The notes: generated by a model from the letters alone, not told the origin. Positions 29,159-38,650 are shown, counted from the first letter of the stretch. The stretch is 64,000 bases of DNA from Eubacterium sp. AM49-13BH (GCF_003464165.1 NZ_QSEK01000011.1:1-64000), one strand, 5' to 3'. Numbers and translations are program-made.

Positions 29159-31927
29159 TTAGTCCTTTTTCTTTTTGAATTTAATCTTGATTGCCTGCTT
29201 TGCACCATATGGAAGAATATACTTAAGCTTATCCTCACTTCTTCTCATTGTAGAACACTCTGGCAGGTCTCTCTGAAGATGAATAGCATCAAACTCACAC
29301 TTTGTTGTACAGATACCACAGCCTACGCACTGGTTCTCATCAACGATTGTTGCACCACAGCCCAAGCATCTTGCAGTTTCTTTCTTAACCTGTTCTTCTG
29401 TGAATACACCTGCATTGCTTCTAAATGACAGCTTATCAACTCCTGACTTCTTAGCTGGTCGCTGGCGGCCTGTATTGTCATACTTCTCAACGCTGTAATC
29501 ATCCTTATCAAGTTCAACATAATAGTTAGGATCCCTGCCTATTGTAAGTGAGCTGTGTGGCTGTACATATCGGTGAATAGATATAGCCCCCTGCTTACCC
29601 GCTGCAATAGCATCAATAGCGAATTTAGGACCTGTATATACATCACCACCGACAAAGATATCCGGCTCTGCTGTCTGATATGTAACCTTGTCAGCAACAG
29701 GATAATTACCATGCCAGAATTCAACCTTAGTACCCTCAAGAAGGCTGCCCCATTCAATTGCCTGTCCGACAGACATTATCACATTGCTGCATTCTATTGT
29801 CATAGTCTCATTCTCATCGTACTGTGGATTGAATCTTCCATCTGCATCCTTAACAGAAGTACATTTCTTAAATACGATGCCTGTAACCTTGCCATCTTCT
29901 GTAAGGATTTCTTTAGGTCCCCAGCCACCAATAATATTGATACCTTCTGATTCAGCAGTCTCAATCTCTTCTGGAAGTGCTGGCATAATGTCTCTTGTCT
30001 CAAGAGATACCTGTGAAACCTTAGGTGAACCACAACGTATTGCTGTTCTGGATACATCAATGGCAACATTACCACCGCCAATGACTACTGTGTCACCTGT
30101 AAGCTTATAGCTTTCATCATCAGTTGTTATATGGAGAAGCTCAACGCCAGTCATAACTCCCTTAGCATCTTCTCCGGCAACGCCAGTCTTTCTACCGCCC
30201 TGACATCCAACTGCAACATAAAATGCTTTATATCCCTGTTCGCGAAGCTGTGCGATTGTGATATCCTTACCTACTTCAACACCACATTTGATTTCAACTC
30301 CCATAGCCCGTAATACATCTATCTCTGCCTGTACGATATTCTTCTCCATAACAAATGAAGGAATACCATATACAACCATACCGCCCGGTTCTTTATTCTT
30401 CTCGAATACAGTCACATTAGTATAGCCTTTCTCTGCAAGGTAATATGCACATGAAATACCAGCCGGACCTGCTCCTATAATCGCAACCTTCTCGTCAAAA
30501 TATCCCTTAGTTGCAGGAACAACCTTTTCTGGAACATATCTTGTCTCTGCATTGATATCTAACATTGCTATATATTTTTTAACTTCATCAATAGCAATTG
30601 ACTCATCAATAGTTCCCCTTGTACATGCGTCTTCACAACGCCTGTTACAGACATAACCACATATTGCAGGAAGTGGATTGTTCTTCTTGATAAGAGCGAG
30701 TGCATCCTGATATCTTCCCTGTGCAGCCATCTTTAAATAGCCCTGTACAGCAATGTGGGCTGGACAGGCTGTCTTACATGGAGCAGTTCCTGACTCATGT
30801 GTATTGATTCTGTTCTTGTCCCTGTAGTCCTCTGACCACATGTGTCTGCCCCACTTCTGTTCTGAAGGAAGCGGCATCTTAGGATATGTAACCTCTGAGC
30901 CGTCCTTTCTGCAAAGCTTCTGTCCAAGAGACAATGCACCTGCAGGACAGTATTCAACACAGCGTCCACATGCAACACAGTTCTGCTTGTTGACATGTGC
31001 AACATATGCTGAACGTGACATATTAGGAGTATTGAAAAGCTGTGATGTCCTGAGCGCATAACAGACATTAACATTACAGTTACATATAGCAAATATCTTA
31101 TCTTCACCATCAATATTAGTTATTTGGTGAACAAATCCGTTATCCTCTGCCTTCTTGAAAATCTCAAGTGCTTCTTCCTTAGTGATGTATCTTCCGCCTT
31201 TGCCAGTCTCAACGACATAATCAGCCATATCACCTACAGCAACACACCAGTCAGCAGGATCATCTGCACATCCCTCATCAAATGTCTTTCTTGATTTACG
31301 ACATGAACATGGGCTTGCTGCATATTTGCCCTCGTATTTATCAAGCCAGTATGAAATCTTCTCAAGCGAGATGGCTTCATTACACATATCAACTTCCTTC
31401 TGTACAGGAATGACATGCATACCGATTCCGGCACCTCCTGGTGGAACCATATGTGTAAGTCCCTCAAGAGGAATACGGCTCATACGCTCAAAGAATCTTC
31501 CCATCTCAGGATGTTCCTCTAAGACAGTATCATTCATATTGGCAAATTCTGCACTTCCAGGAACAAACATAGGAAGCACATACTGTTTCTCGTGCTTTGG
31601 ATTCTCCCAGTTATACTCGATTACACCGTTAAAAGCCATCTTATTAAGAAGCTCCTCAAGATACTTCTCATCCATACCTGTAATCTTAACAAGTTCAGGA
31701 AGTGTCTTTGGCTTACGCACTCCCATCTTTAATGCAACCTCAGCCATCTCATCAGTACAGATTGCTGCAAGTCCCCAGTACTCAGGGTCATCTGCTGTGA
31801 GCTTCTCCAATCCAAGCTTTATTGCTGCCCTGTCAGTAATCATCTTTCCAAGCTTAAGAATCGGTTCTCTTACAGGAAGCTCAGGATGTGGATTCTTAAA
31901 TTCAACATTCTTAGTATTCTCTGCCAT
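29159..31927 (-). CDS. Multi-domain Fe-S/FAD oxidoreductase
   Basis: 922 aa. Order of parts: a helical, winged-helix-like start (about 50-110); a CxC-type cysteine region (C207, C209, C220, C228, then C282, C284, C289); one ferredoxin motif CVACGRCVEYCP (317-328); a GltD-like N-terminal cluster (C384, C388, C423, C427, C431, C435); FAD loop VAIIGAGPAG (481-490); NAD(P)H loop VVIGGGNVAID (614-624); and a C-terminal ferredoxin (CLGCG then CVGCGICTTKC). The core is a glutamate-synthase-beta-type FAD dehydrogenase with extra Fe-S domains at both ends, likely passing electrons between NAD(P)H and a ferredoxin or partner. It ends 5 bases before hypA. Confidence 0.85.
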   Translation of the reverse strand: MAENTKNVEFKNPHPELPVREPILKLGKMITDRAAIKLGLEKLTADDPEYWGLAAICTDEMAEVALKMGVRKPKTLPELVKITGMDEKYLEELLNKMAFNGVIEYNWENPKHEKQYVLPMFVPGSAEFANMNDTVLEEHPEMGRFFERMSRIPLEGLTHMVPPGGAGIGMHVIPVQKEVDMCNEAISLEKISYWLDKYEGKYAASPCSCRKSRKTFDEGCADDPADWCVAVGDMADYVVETGKGGRYITKEEALEIFKKAEDNGFVHQITNIDGEDKIFAICNCNVNVCYALRTSQLFNTPNMSRSAYVAHVNKQNCVACGRCVEYCPAGALSLGQKLCRKDGSEVTYPKMPLPSEQKWGRHMWSEDYRDKNRINTHESGTAPCKTACPAHIAVQGYLKMAAQGRYQDALALIKKNNPLPAICGYVCNRRCEDACTRGTIDESIAIDEVKKYIAMLDINAETRYVPEKVVPATKGYFDEKVAIIGAGPAGISCAYYLAEKGYTNVTVFEKNKEPGGMVVYGIPSFVMEKNIVQAEIDVLRAMGVEIKCGVEVGKDITIAQLREQGYKAFYVAVGCQGGRKTGVAGEDAKGVMTGVELLHITTDDESYKLTGDTVVIGGGNVAIDVSRTAIRCGSPKVSQVSLETRDIMPALPEEIETAESEGINIIGGWGPKEILTEDGKVTGIVFKKCTSVKDADGRFNPQYDENETMTIECSNVIMSVGQAIEWGSLLEGTKVEFWHGNYPVADKVTYQTAEPDIFVGGDVYTGPKFAIDAIAAGKQGAISIHRYVQPHSSLTIGRDPNYYVELDKDDYSVEKYDNTGRQRPAKKSGVDKLSFRSNAGVFTEEQVKKETARCLGCGATIVDENQCVGCGICTTKCEFDAIHLQRDLPECSTMRRSEDKLKYILPYGAKQAIKIKFKKKKD

Positions 31928-31930
31928 AAA

Positions 31931-33271
31931 TCATCCTCCGTTATTCTTTCCTCTGGCAAATGCCGGATTCTTTATTAACTGCACAATAAGCGGAATAACC
32001 ATCAGAACCCATACTATAGGCTCTGAAACAATAACACCCCAGTATCCCATAAACGGAACAAGTGTAAATGTTATAACAACCTTTCCTGCAAGCTCAATCC
32101 CACTTGATATGATAGGAGTAAGCCTGTCGCCTATTCCCTGCAGTGAGTTTCTTATGATAGTTATCATCGCTGTCACAAAATAAAGCAGCGAATCCACTCT
32201 TAAATATAGTGTTGCTGTATCTATTACTTTTCTATTATCCGAACTTATAAGCATTTTAACAAATGCAGGAACTACCGTATAAGATGTGATTACACATAAC
32301 ACACACCATACCCATCCCATAAGAATAGATGTTAATATGCCCTTTCTTATTCTTTCATACTTTCCTGCTCCAAGATTCTGTCCGCAAAAGGTTGCCATAG
32401 TAGTTCCAAGCACACCGAACATCATCATAAAAAGCTCTGAAATTCTTCTTGCCGTTGTATGGGCAAGTATTATATCCTGTCCAAATGAATTGATTGCACT
32501 CTGCAATGTAACAGAACCTATTGATACAAGACTGCTCATAAATCCCATAGAACATCCTGTAGACATAAGTTTTCCACACAGACTGACATCAATCTTAAAA
32601 TCTTTCTTTCCAATCCACAGTATATCGTATCTTTTAAGTGAATATATAAGACACGCGATAAGTGCTATGAGCTGCGAAAGCACTGTTGCCACTGCAGCAC
32701 CTCTTACCCCCATTGGAATAACCTTAAGAAAAAACAGATCTCCGCCAATGTTGAGCACTACTGATATTCCTAAAAATATAAGCGGAGTGAATGAATCTCC
32801 TATCGACCTTAACAGAGCCGCACAGACATTGTATAGCATAAGTACCGTCATGCCTGCAAATATTATAAATATATAGTCATAAGCTTCTTTTAGTAAATCC
32901 TCTGGAGTATTCAGGACTTTTAGAAGAGGTCGTAAAAATATCAGCACAACCACTGTCAGACCTGCTGATATCATAATTCCGTATTTGAACGAACCTGCTA
33001 CTGTTCTCTTAAAATTAGCAGTATCACCTGCCCCAAAAAACTGTGCAGCAATAACAGCAAATCCATTAGTCAGTCCCTGCAAAAAGCCTATAACAAGGGT
33101 GTTCACTGAATTAGTAGAACCTACAGCCGCCAGTGAACTTTCTCCTAAAACATAGCCTATAATCTTAGTATCCACAAGATTATAAGTCATCTGAAGCAGC
33201 GAACCTATAAACACCGGCAATGCAAACCAGAATATAAGTTTCGTTATACTTCCCTTAGTTAAATCTTTCAT
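31931..33271 (-). CDS. MATE-family efflux transporter
   Basis: Multidrug/toxin extrusion antiporter of 446 aa with about 12 hydrophobic helices. It begins MKDLTKGSITKLIFWFALP, the standard MATE start, and includes GSTNSVNTLVIGFLQGLTNGFAVIAAQFFGAGD in the first half. The second half repeats the fold (GTTMATFCGQNLGAGKYERI). Na+ or H+ coupling cannot be told. It ends 3 bases before the oxidoreductase start, so transport and redox genes share a transcript with carD upstream. Confidence 0.93.
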   Translation of the reverse strand: MKDLTKGSITKLIFWFALPVFIGSLLQMTYNLVDTKIIGYVLGESSLAAVGSTNSVNTLVIGFLQGLTNGFAVIAAQFFGAGDTANFKRTVAGSFKYGIMISAGLTVVVLIFLRPLLKVLNTPEDLLKEAYDYIFIIFAGMTVLMLYNVCAALLRSIGDSFTPLIFLGISVVLNIGGDLFFLKVIPMGVRGAAVATVLSQLIALIACLIYSLKRYDILWIGKKDFKIDVSLCGKLMSTGCSMGFMSSLVSIGSVTLQSAINSFGQDIILAHTTARRISELFMMMFGVLGTTMATFCGQNLGAGKYERIRKGILTSILMGWVWCVLCVITSYTVVPAFVKMLISSDNRKVIDTATLYLRVDSLLYFVTAMITIIRNSLQGIGDRLTPIISSGIELAGKVVITFTLVPFMGYWGVIVSEPIVWVLMVIPLIVQLIKNPAFARGKNNGG

Positions 33272-33306
33272 ACAAATATTCCTATATAATTCTTAATTCC
33301 GTCCAG

Positions 33307-33804
33307 TTAATCTACCGATAAATATGCATCCATCTCTTCAGCAACTTCATCAAAAGCCTGATTATAGGCAGCTGCAAATTCACCATACAAAAGCTTCCTT
33401 GCTGCAAGCAGCATCCTGCTGTCTGCTGACTTCATCTTTCTTAAATCCTTGGCTCTCTCGTTCTTAATTACATATAAAGCACGAATCAGATGCATAAGCT
33501 TTAAAGCATCCTGAGATTTCATATGTTCATCATACTGCATAGGTGTAACCTTTTCTGAAAGTTCTCCATCTTTCTTACAATTTCTGGCTCTTTCCTTTAA
33601 CTTGTCACATTCCTTAACAGTCATAATGCTTCTTATCATAACCTTGTTGCTGTCAACGGGTGAATATATAATTCCCTTGCTGTCAAATACTGGCTGAAGA
33701 AAATAATAATCCCCTGATATTCCCTTAATAGGTGGTGTATCAATATTTTCAACCTCGCACACTCCAACAACTCCGTATACTACCTTATCACCAATCTCAA
33801 ACAT
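33307..33804 (-). CDS. CarD/CdnL-family transcription regulator
   Basis: RNA-polymerase-binding regulator (CarD_CdnL_TRCF family) acting at promoter open-complex formation. The 165-aa protein begins MFEIGDKVVYGVVGVCEVENI, the Tudor-like RNAP-interaction fold, followed by a helical C-terminal domain (SRMLLAARKLLYGEFAAAY). ATG at 33804; GGAAGTACGGAGAGC lies directly before. Its own sigma-A promoter is at 33856-33884. First gene of the carD-MATE-oxidoreductase-hypA run. Confidence 0.9.
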   Translation of the reverse strand: MFEIGDKVVYGVVGVCEVENIDTPPIKGISGDYYFLQPVFDSKGIIYSPVDSNKVMIRSIMTVKECDKLKERARNCKKDGELSEKVTPMQYDEHMKSQDALKLMHLIRALYVIKNERAKDLRKMKSADSRMLLAARKLLYGEFAAAYNQAFDEVAEEMDAYLSVD

Positions 33805-33855
33805 GCTCTCCGTACTTCCTTCCAATTCTTCGTTAAATCCGTATCAATTATTAAT

Positions 33856-33884
33856 ATTATATTACATTTCTAAGATTTTTTCAA
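33856..33884 (-). promoter_or_regulatory. Sigma-A promoter for carD operon
   Basis: Minus strand: TTGAAA, exactly 17 bases, TATAAT, about 50 bases before the carD ATG. Confidence 0.7.
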
Positions 33885-33941
33885 AGTATATTTTTACTGG
33901 AAATTCGAAACAAAATCTATCTGTCATATGACATAATAAAT

Positions 33942-33981
33942 AAAAAACGTCGTTTCAATGAATTACTCATCAAACGACGTT
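33942..33981 (-). terminator. Terminator after the DUF6465-like gene
   Basis: Minus strand: AACGTCGTTT, 16-base loop, AAACGACGTT followed by TTTTATT. Closes the HPr/DUF6465 transcript. Confidence 0.85.
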
Positions 33982-34003
33982 CTAATATCAATCTGGTTAT
34001 TAA

Positions 34004-34494
34004 TTAGAATAAATCTACTCTTCCTGCAACCTTTCCATCAGCAACATAATAGCATGCTCCATCCTGCGGCTTTATGTATAACTTAATATCCTTAGCTGCT
34101 ACTTTCTGTGCCTTAAGGTCAGCTTCAACTCTCTTTAATACAGCATCCATATCTGTCTGCTCATCGTTATACTGGATAAACGTCTCAGTCTTAACTTCTT
34201 TCTTGGCAACAGCTTCTTAGCTGTAGTCTTAACAGCTGTCTTCTTAGCTGCCACTTTCTTTGTTGTAGCCTTAGCTGCTTCCTTAACAGTCTCTTTAGCT
34301 TCTTCAACTTTAGCTTCAACCTTAGTCTCAGCCTTAGCTGCTGCTGTCTCAACTGCCTTCTTGGCTGTTTCTGTCTTAGCTGCCGCTTTTTTAGCAGTCT
34401 TCTTAACGGTTGTCTTAGCTTCTGCTGCCTTTACCTCTGCTGTCTTTACAGCGTCACCAAATACGATGTTTTCCTTCTTCTCATTGTTTGCCAT
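34004..34494 (-). CDS. DUF6465-like protein with histone-H1-like tail (apparent frameshift)
   Basis: Starts MANNEKKENIVFGDAVKTAE (ATG at 34494, GGAGG 8 bases upstream), followed by ~80 residues of Ala/Lys/Glu/Thr repeats (AAKTETAKKAVETAAAKAETK style) like bacterial H1 tails. A small strand-rich domain follows (IQYNDEQTDMDAVLKRVE, then LYIKPQDGACYYVADGKVAG) ending VDLF, resembling DUF6465. Translation breaks near 34213: the minus strand reads AAGAAGCTGTT where AAGAAGGCTGTT keeps the frame, giving 163 aa. Function unknown; the basic tail could bind nucleic acid. Co-transcribed with the HPr-like gene. Confidence 0.78.
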
Positions 34495-34519
34495 GTTTCC
34501 ATCCTCCTTAATAAAAATA

Positions 34520-34771
34520 CTACTCTCCAATAAGAAACTTCCTGATTGTTTCTACAGCTTTATCTGCGTCATTGCCTTCAGCTGAAATAGTAACAGACAT
34601 TCCGTCCCTTAATCCAAATGCCATAATTCCCATTAAGCTTTTAGCATTAATATTCTTGCCTTCTGATGAAATATCAATATGGCTTTCGAACTGACATGCC
34701 GTCTGAACAAGCTCAGCAATTGGATTCTTATGTACTTTATCAATGTTAGCAACGTTGATTGTCTCAGTCAT
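34520..34771 (-). CDS. HPr-family phosphocarrier paralogue
   Basis: 83 aa with the HPr fold. The phospho-histidine is present (H14 in DKVHKNPIAEL), as is the regulatory serine (S45 in AKSLMGIMAFG). The usual Arg two residues after the His, which assists phosphotransfer, is Asn here (HKNP instead of HARP). It is therefore either a divergent PtsH or a Crh-like/regulatory paralogue; no other HPr is in the window and ptsI is 28 kb away. Own promoter at 34816-34844; followed by the DUF6465-like gene. Confidence 0.85.
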   Translation of the reverse strand: MTETINVANIDKVHKNPIAELVQTACQFESHIDISSEGKNINAKSLMGIMAFGLRDGMSVTISAEGNDADKAVETIRKFLIGE

Positions 34772-34815
34772 TACAAATTACACCTTACTTTCGTTAAATT
34801 TCAGTTACTTTTGTA

Positions 34816-34844
34816 AATATACTCTAATAGTAAATATAAGTCAA
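34816..34844 (-). promoter_or_regulatory. Sigma-A promoter for the HPr-like gene
   Basis: Minus strand: TTGACT, 17 bases, TATATT, 45 bases before the ATG. Separates this gene from the trp operon upstream. Confidence 0.65.
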
Positions 34845-34881
34845 CATCTGCATTTAGATTTTATTTAATATTCCTTTATTA

Positions 34882-35205
34882 TCAGACCATCAGATTAATG
34901 CTTTTGTCTGCATAACCATCATTATATAATTCTATCATCTGCTCATCAAAGATATCGGAAGGTTCATAATCACACAACAAAAGAATCAATTTTTTTATCT
35001 GTTCATTTTCAGAAGATAGTTTTTTATACTGTGGTTCTATTTTGTTTTTCAATTCCACAAGATTAGCAGCATTTTCCTCTTTAGGAATTGCCAACGCCCC
35101 TGACACAACTCCAAGAGCATAGGCACATTCATAATTACCAGTCATCTTCGCATTAGAAAATTCACATTTGCGCGCAAGCGCCTGCTTAGCTAATATAGGT
35201 ACCAT
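34882..35205 (-). CDS. 107-aa protein of unknown function, last gene of the trp operon
   Basis: Its ATG overlaps the trpA stop by one base (TGATG), so translation is coupled and it belongs to the trp transcript. The sequence is helical: KQALARKCEFSNAKMTGNYE, then a hydrophobic YALGVVSGALAIP stretch, and a long Glu/Lys-rich helix ending in acidic DYEPSDIFDEQMIEL. No enzyme motif or membrane helix is certain. I do not recognise it. It might be a small accessory or regulator of tryptophan synthesis, which is inference from position only. Confidence 0.7.
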   Translation of the reverse strand: MVPILAKQALARKCEFSNAKMTGNYECAYALGVVSGALAIPKEENAANLVELKNKIEPQYKKLSSENEQIKKLILLLCDYEPSDIFDEQMIELYNDGYADKSINLMV

Positions 35206-35999
35206 CAGACATTAAGCTCCTTCTTAAATGTTGCAACATAATCTGTGGCAGCTTCCTCTGAATAATTATTAGCTTCAAGAAGCTTGATAAAATGTGAACC
35301 GACTATTGCACCATCAATAATATCTTCAAGTGGGGCAACATCTGCTGCTGTTCTTATTCCGAATCCCATCATAACTGGAATCTTAGATTCTTTCTTAACT
35401 TCTGTAAGATACTCTCTTATCTGTGAATGGAAGTTAGCGCCCTTGCCTGTAACACCCATCTGTGAAACGCAGTATACGAAACCTCTTGCATTCTCTAAAA
35501 GCATTGGAATTCTGCCCTTAGATACAGGAGAAACAAGCTGGATAAGAATTGGAGAATTCTCGTTTTTTACAAGAACATCCTTTATCTGACCCTGTTCCTC
35601 GAATGGAAGGTCAGGGATGATAAGTCCGTCAACACCATTTTCAATACATTTGTTCACGAAGTTCTCAACTCCATAATGATATACAGTATTATAGTAAAGC
35701 ATGAATACAACCGGACTTTTAAGACCAGCTTTTCTTACCTCACCCATCATTGTAAATGTACCTTCAAGTGAAGCACCATTTTGGATAGCCTTGTATGAAG
35801 CATCCTGAATCACAGGACCATCTGCAATAGGATCTGAGAACGGAACACCGATTTCCATAATATCAATTCCTGCCTTCTCCTGTGCAAACATAAGCTTCTT
35901 AGTTGTATCGTAATCCGGAAGTCCTGCTGTTGTATATGTAATAAATGCTTTCTTGCCCTCTTCCTTAAGTGCTGTGAGTCTTTCATCTATTCTATTCAT
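35205..35999 (-). CDS. trpA: Tryptophan synthase alpha subunit
   Basis: Cleaves indole-3-glycerol phosphate to indole and glyceraldehyde-3-phosphate, channelling indole to TrpB. The 264-aa TIM barrel has IMEIGVPFSDPIADGPVIQ, containing the two catalytic acids (Glu in MEIG, Asp in SDPIADG), then GLIIPDLPFEE, VSQMGVTGKG and GFGIRTAADV. Start and stop overlap neighbours by one base (trpB before, the 107-aa gene after). Complete. Confidence 0.98.
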   Translation of the reverse strand: MNRIDERLTALKEEGKKAFITYTTAGLPDYDTTKKLMFAQEKAGIDIMEIGVPFSDPIADGPVIQDASYKAIQNGASLEGTFTMMGEVRKAGLKSPVVFMLYYNTVYHYGVENFVNKCIENGVDGLIIPDLPFEEQGQIKDVLVKNENSPILIQLVSPVSKGRIPMLLENARGFVYCVSQMGVTGKGANFHSQIREYLTEVKKESKIPVMMGFGIRTAADVAPLEDIIDGAIVGSHFIKLLEANNYSEEAATDYVATFKKELNV

Positions 36000-37186
36000 T
36001 ACTTGTTAGTCTCCTCTCCGTTAAGATATTTCTGAACTGTATTAACATCCTTGTCACCACGGCCTGAAAGACACATGATAATTGTCTTACCCTTATATTC
36101 GCCCTGTGCCATCTTGAACACATGTGCAAGTGCATGTGCACTTTCAATTGCCGGAATAATTCCTTCCATTCTGCAAAGTTCCATAAATGCATCCATACAT
36201 TCTTTATCTGTTACAGAAACATATTTTGCTCTTCCAGAATCTCTTAAGTAAGCATGTTCCGGACCAACACCCGGATAATCAAGACCAGCTGAGATTGAAT
36301 GTGCAAGCTGGATATTACCGATTTCATCCTGTAAAAGATATGTCTTCATTCCGTGAAGGACACCAACCTGTCCGAGTGCCATTGCTGATGCATGCTTTCC
36401 TGTCTCAATACCAAGGCCTCCTGCCTCAACACCAATAAGGTCAACATCCTTATCATTGATGAAATCAGCAAACATTCCGATTGAATTAGAGCCACCGCCA
36501 ACACAGGCAACAACTGCGTCAGGAAGCTTTCCTGTCTTCTCAAGAATCTGCTTTCTTGCCTCAGTACTGATAATTCTCTGGAATTCCTTAACCATCTTAG
36601 GATATGGATGTGGTCCTACAGCAGAACCAATGATGTAAAATGTATCCTCTGCCTTTTCAGCCCATGTTCTGATTGCCTCATTAGTAGCATCCTTTAGTGT
36701 TGCACTTCCTGTTGTTACAGGCTGAACCTTTGCTCCAAGCATTTCCATTCTGAACACATTAAGTTTCTGTCTCTCGATATCCTCAGCACCCATAAAAACT
36801 GTACACTCCATATCAAAAAGTGCTGCGCCTGTAGCTGTTGCAACGCCATGCTGTCCGGCACCTGTCTCAGCGATAACCTTAGTCTTGCCCATTCTCTTTG
36901 CAAGAAGAATCTGACCGATAACATTATTAATCTTATGTGCTCCTGTGTGGTTCAAATCTTCTCTCTTAAGGAAGATATCTGCTCCGTACTTCTTGCTTAT
37001 TCTCTCTGCATAATACAGTGGAGTTGCCCTTCCAACATATTCCTGCAGATAATAAATATAATCCTTAGCGAACTCAGGGTCTCTTATCGCCTCATCAAAT
37101 GCTTTCTCAAGCTCTGCCAGAGTATTCATAAGTGACTCTGAAACATACTGTCCTCCAAACTGTCCATAATACTTGCTTTCTGCCAT
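35999..37186 (-). CDS. trpB: Tryptophan synthase beta subunit
   Basis: PLP enzyme joining indole and serine into tryptophan. 395 aa; PLP Schiff-base lysine K85 in [10 protein letters not shown], catalytic [13 protein letters not shown] loop, the PLP-phosphate loop [10 protein letters not shown], and [11 protein letters not shown]. It is the trpB1 type that works with TrpA. Overlaps trpA by one base and follows trpF by 23 bases. Complete. Confidence 0.98.
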   Translation of the reverse strand: MAESKYYGQFGGQYVSESLMNTLAELEKAFDEAIRDPEFAKDYIYYLQEYVGRATPLYYAERISKKYGADIFLKREDLNHTGAHKINNVIGQILLAKRMGKTKVIAETGAGQHGVATATGAALFDMECTVFMGAEDIERQKLNVFRMEMLGAKVQPVTTGSATLKDATNEAIRTWAEKAEDTFYIIGSAVGPHPYPKMVKEFQRIISTEARKQILEKTGKLPDAVVACVGGGSNSIGMFADFINDKDVDLIGVEAGGLGIETGKHASAMALGQVGVLHGMKTYLLQDEIGNIQLAHSISAGLDYPGVGPEHAYLRDSGRAKYVSVTDKECMDAFMELCRMEGIIPAIESAHALAHVFKMAQGEYKGKTIIMCLSGRGDKDVNTVQKYLNGEETNK

Positions 37187-37209
37187 TTTCTCTTTACCTC
37201 TTTTTCTTA

Positions 37210-37860
37210 TTATTTTGCATTCTGTATAAATGCTTTAACTTTACTCTCATCTTTTCCTTTAACGGACACATCATCATATTCAACGCCCGAACTTATATCA
37301 ACAACATCAGGCCTTACTGCTTCTATTGCAGCTTTTACATTGTCTGGTGTAAGTCCTCCTGCAAGGAATAATTTCTTATTAACGCAGTCCGCTTTTTTAA
37401 GACTTTCCCAGTCGAATGTCTTACCGCTCCCCGGAACTCCCGCATCAAAAAGCAGTCCATATATTTTATCCAGACTTCGCCATCGCTTAGTCTCCATATA
37501 TATATCTTCTTCTGACTGATGCTTAATGTTAACGGCTCTTATAATCCTGACACTGCATGCATTATACACATCATCACTTAATTCACCGTGAATCTGTATA
37601 TAATCAAATCCTGCATTCTGTATTGCTTCAAGCTGTGATACATCTGGTGACACAACAACAGCAACGCTCTTGATGTCCGATTTCTTCAATTGTGCAACAA
37701 GCACTGCTGCCAGATTAATGTCAATATTGCGTCTGCTTTTTGGATAATATAGTACCATGCCTGCATAATCTGCACCATATTTTTCTATAATGTGTACATC
37801 ATCCATACTTGTAAGTCCGCATATCTTAACCTGTACTAAAGAATCATTTTCTTTCAGCAT
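37210..37860 (-). CDS. trpF: Phosphoribosylanthranilate isomerase
   Basis: Amadori isomerisation of phosphoribosyl-anthranilate to CdRP. 216 aa, a small TIM barrel with [12 protein letters not shown] (catalytic Cys), [26 protein letters not shown] (catalytic Asp) and [10 protein letters not shown]. Its start overlaps the trpC end by 17 bases. Complete. Confidence 0.97.
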   Translation of the reverse strand: MLKENDSLVQVKICGLTSMDDVHIIEKYGADYAGMVLYYPKSRRNIDINLAAVLVAQLKKSDIKSVAVVVSPDVSQLEAIQNAGFDYIQIHGELSDDVYNACSVRIIRAVNIKHQSEEDIYMETKRWRSLDKIYGLLFDAGVPGSGKTFDWESLKKADCVNKKLFLAGGLTPDNVKAAIEAVRPDVVDISSGVEYDDVSVKGKDESKVKAFIQNAK

Positions 37861-38650
37861 TATATACCTCTTTAAACTCTGATATTAATTCTTCCGGCTT
37901 CGGTGCTTCCATAAGCACTGTTCCTATAAGAAGTGCATCTGCTCCACTCTTTGCCAGCACCTTAATATCGTCTGTATCCGCAACACCGCTTTCTGATACA
38001 AGCAGTTTTCCAGCTTTTCTCATCTCTGGTGTAACCATATCTGCAAGTTTTTTCGTAGTATCAAGGTCAACCTCAAATGTCTTAAGATTACGGTTGTTAA
38101 TTCCTATAATCTTCACATCAAGATTCAGCATTCTCTGCATTTCCTCTTCGTTATGAACCTCGCATAAAACATCAAGTCCTAAACTGTAAGCAAGGTCATA
38201 TAGTTCTTTAAATCTACTGTCATCAAGAATCGCAGCAATGAGAAGAACTGCATCCGCTCCTATTACCTTTGCTTCATACACCTGATATGGATCAATTATG
38301 AAATCCTTTCTGATAATCGGAAGGTCTGTCATCTGTCTTATCTGCTTAAGATATTCTGTACTTCCCTTAAAATGGTCTTCCTCTGTAAGACATGAAATAG
38401 CATCTGCGCTTTCGCCGTACTGTTTTATTCTTTCTTCCAGAGTAATCTTATTGTTCATATTACCATGACTTGGTGATGCTTTCTTGAACTCACTTATAAT
38501 TGAAAGACCGTCCTTTGCAAGTGCATCATAGAAGCTGTGTGATACTCTATGGCTCTCAATCGCAAGTCTTGTCATCTCTTCTTCGCTGATTCTTTTCTTG
38601 TGTTCTGGAAGTCTTTTTAACTTATCCTCTACAATAACATCTAATATCAT
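37844..38650 (-). CDS. trpC: Indole-3-glycerol phosphate synthase
   Basis: Closes the indole ring from CdRP. 268 aa with SIISEFKKASPSHG (catalytic Glu and Lys), ISCLTEEDHFKGS, PIIRKDFIIDPYQVYEA, IGINNRNLKTFEVD and LVSESGVADTDDI. It is separate from TrpF, unlike the E. coli fusion. Overlaps trpG by one base and trpF by 17. Complete. Confidence 0.98.
   Translation of the reverse strand: MILDVIVEDKLKRLPEHKKRISEEEMTRLAIESHRVSHSFYDALAKDGLSIISEFKKASPSHGNMNNKITLEERIKQYGESADAISCLTEEDHFKGSTEYLKQIRQMTDLPIIRKDFIIDPYQVYEAKVIGADAVLLIAAILDDSRFKELYDLAYSLGLDVLCEVHNEEEMQRMLNLDVKIIGINNRNLKTFEVDLDTTKKLADMVTPEMRKAGKLLVSESGVADTDDIKVLAKSGADALLIGTVLMEAPKPEELISEFKEVYNAERK

Noticed and set aside
29159..31927. Calling the 922-aa protein plain glutamate synthase small subunit
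   Set aside because: The GltD-like core covers only the middle; extra Fe-S domains at both ends and no gltB nearby make that name misleading.
31326..32183. 285-residue open frame opposite the oxidoreductase
   Set aside because: Low-complexity, no ribosome site, fully antisense to a motif-rich gene; a shadow frame.
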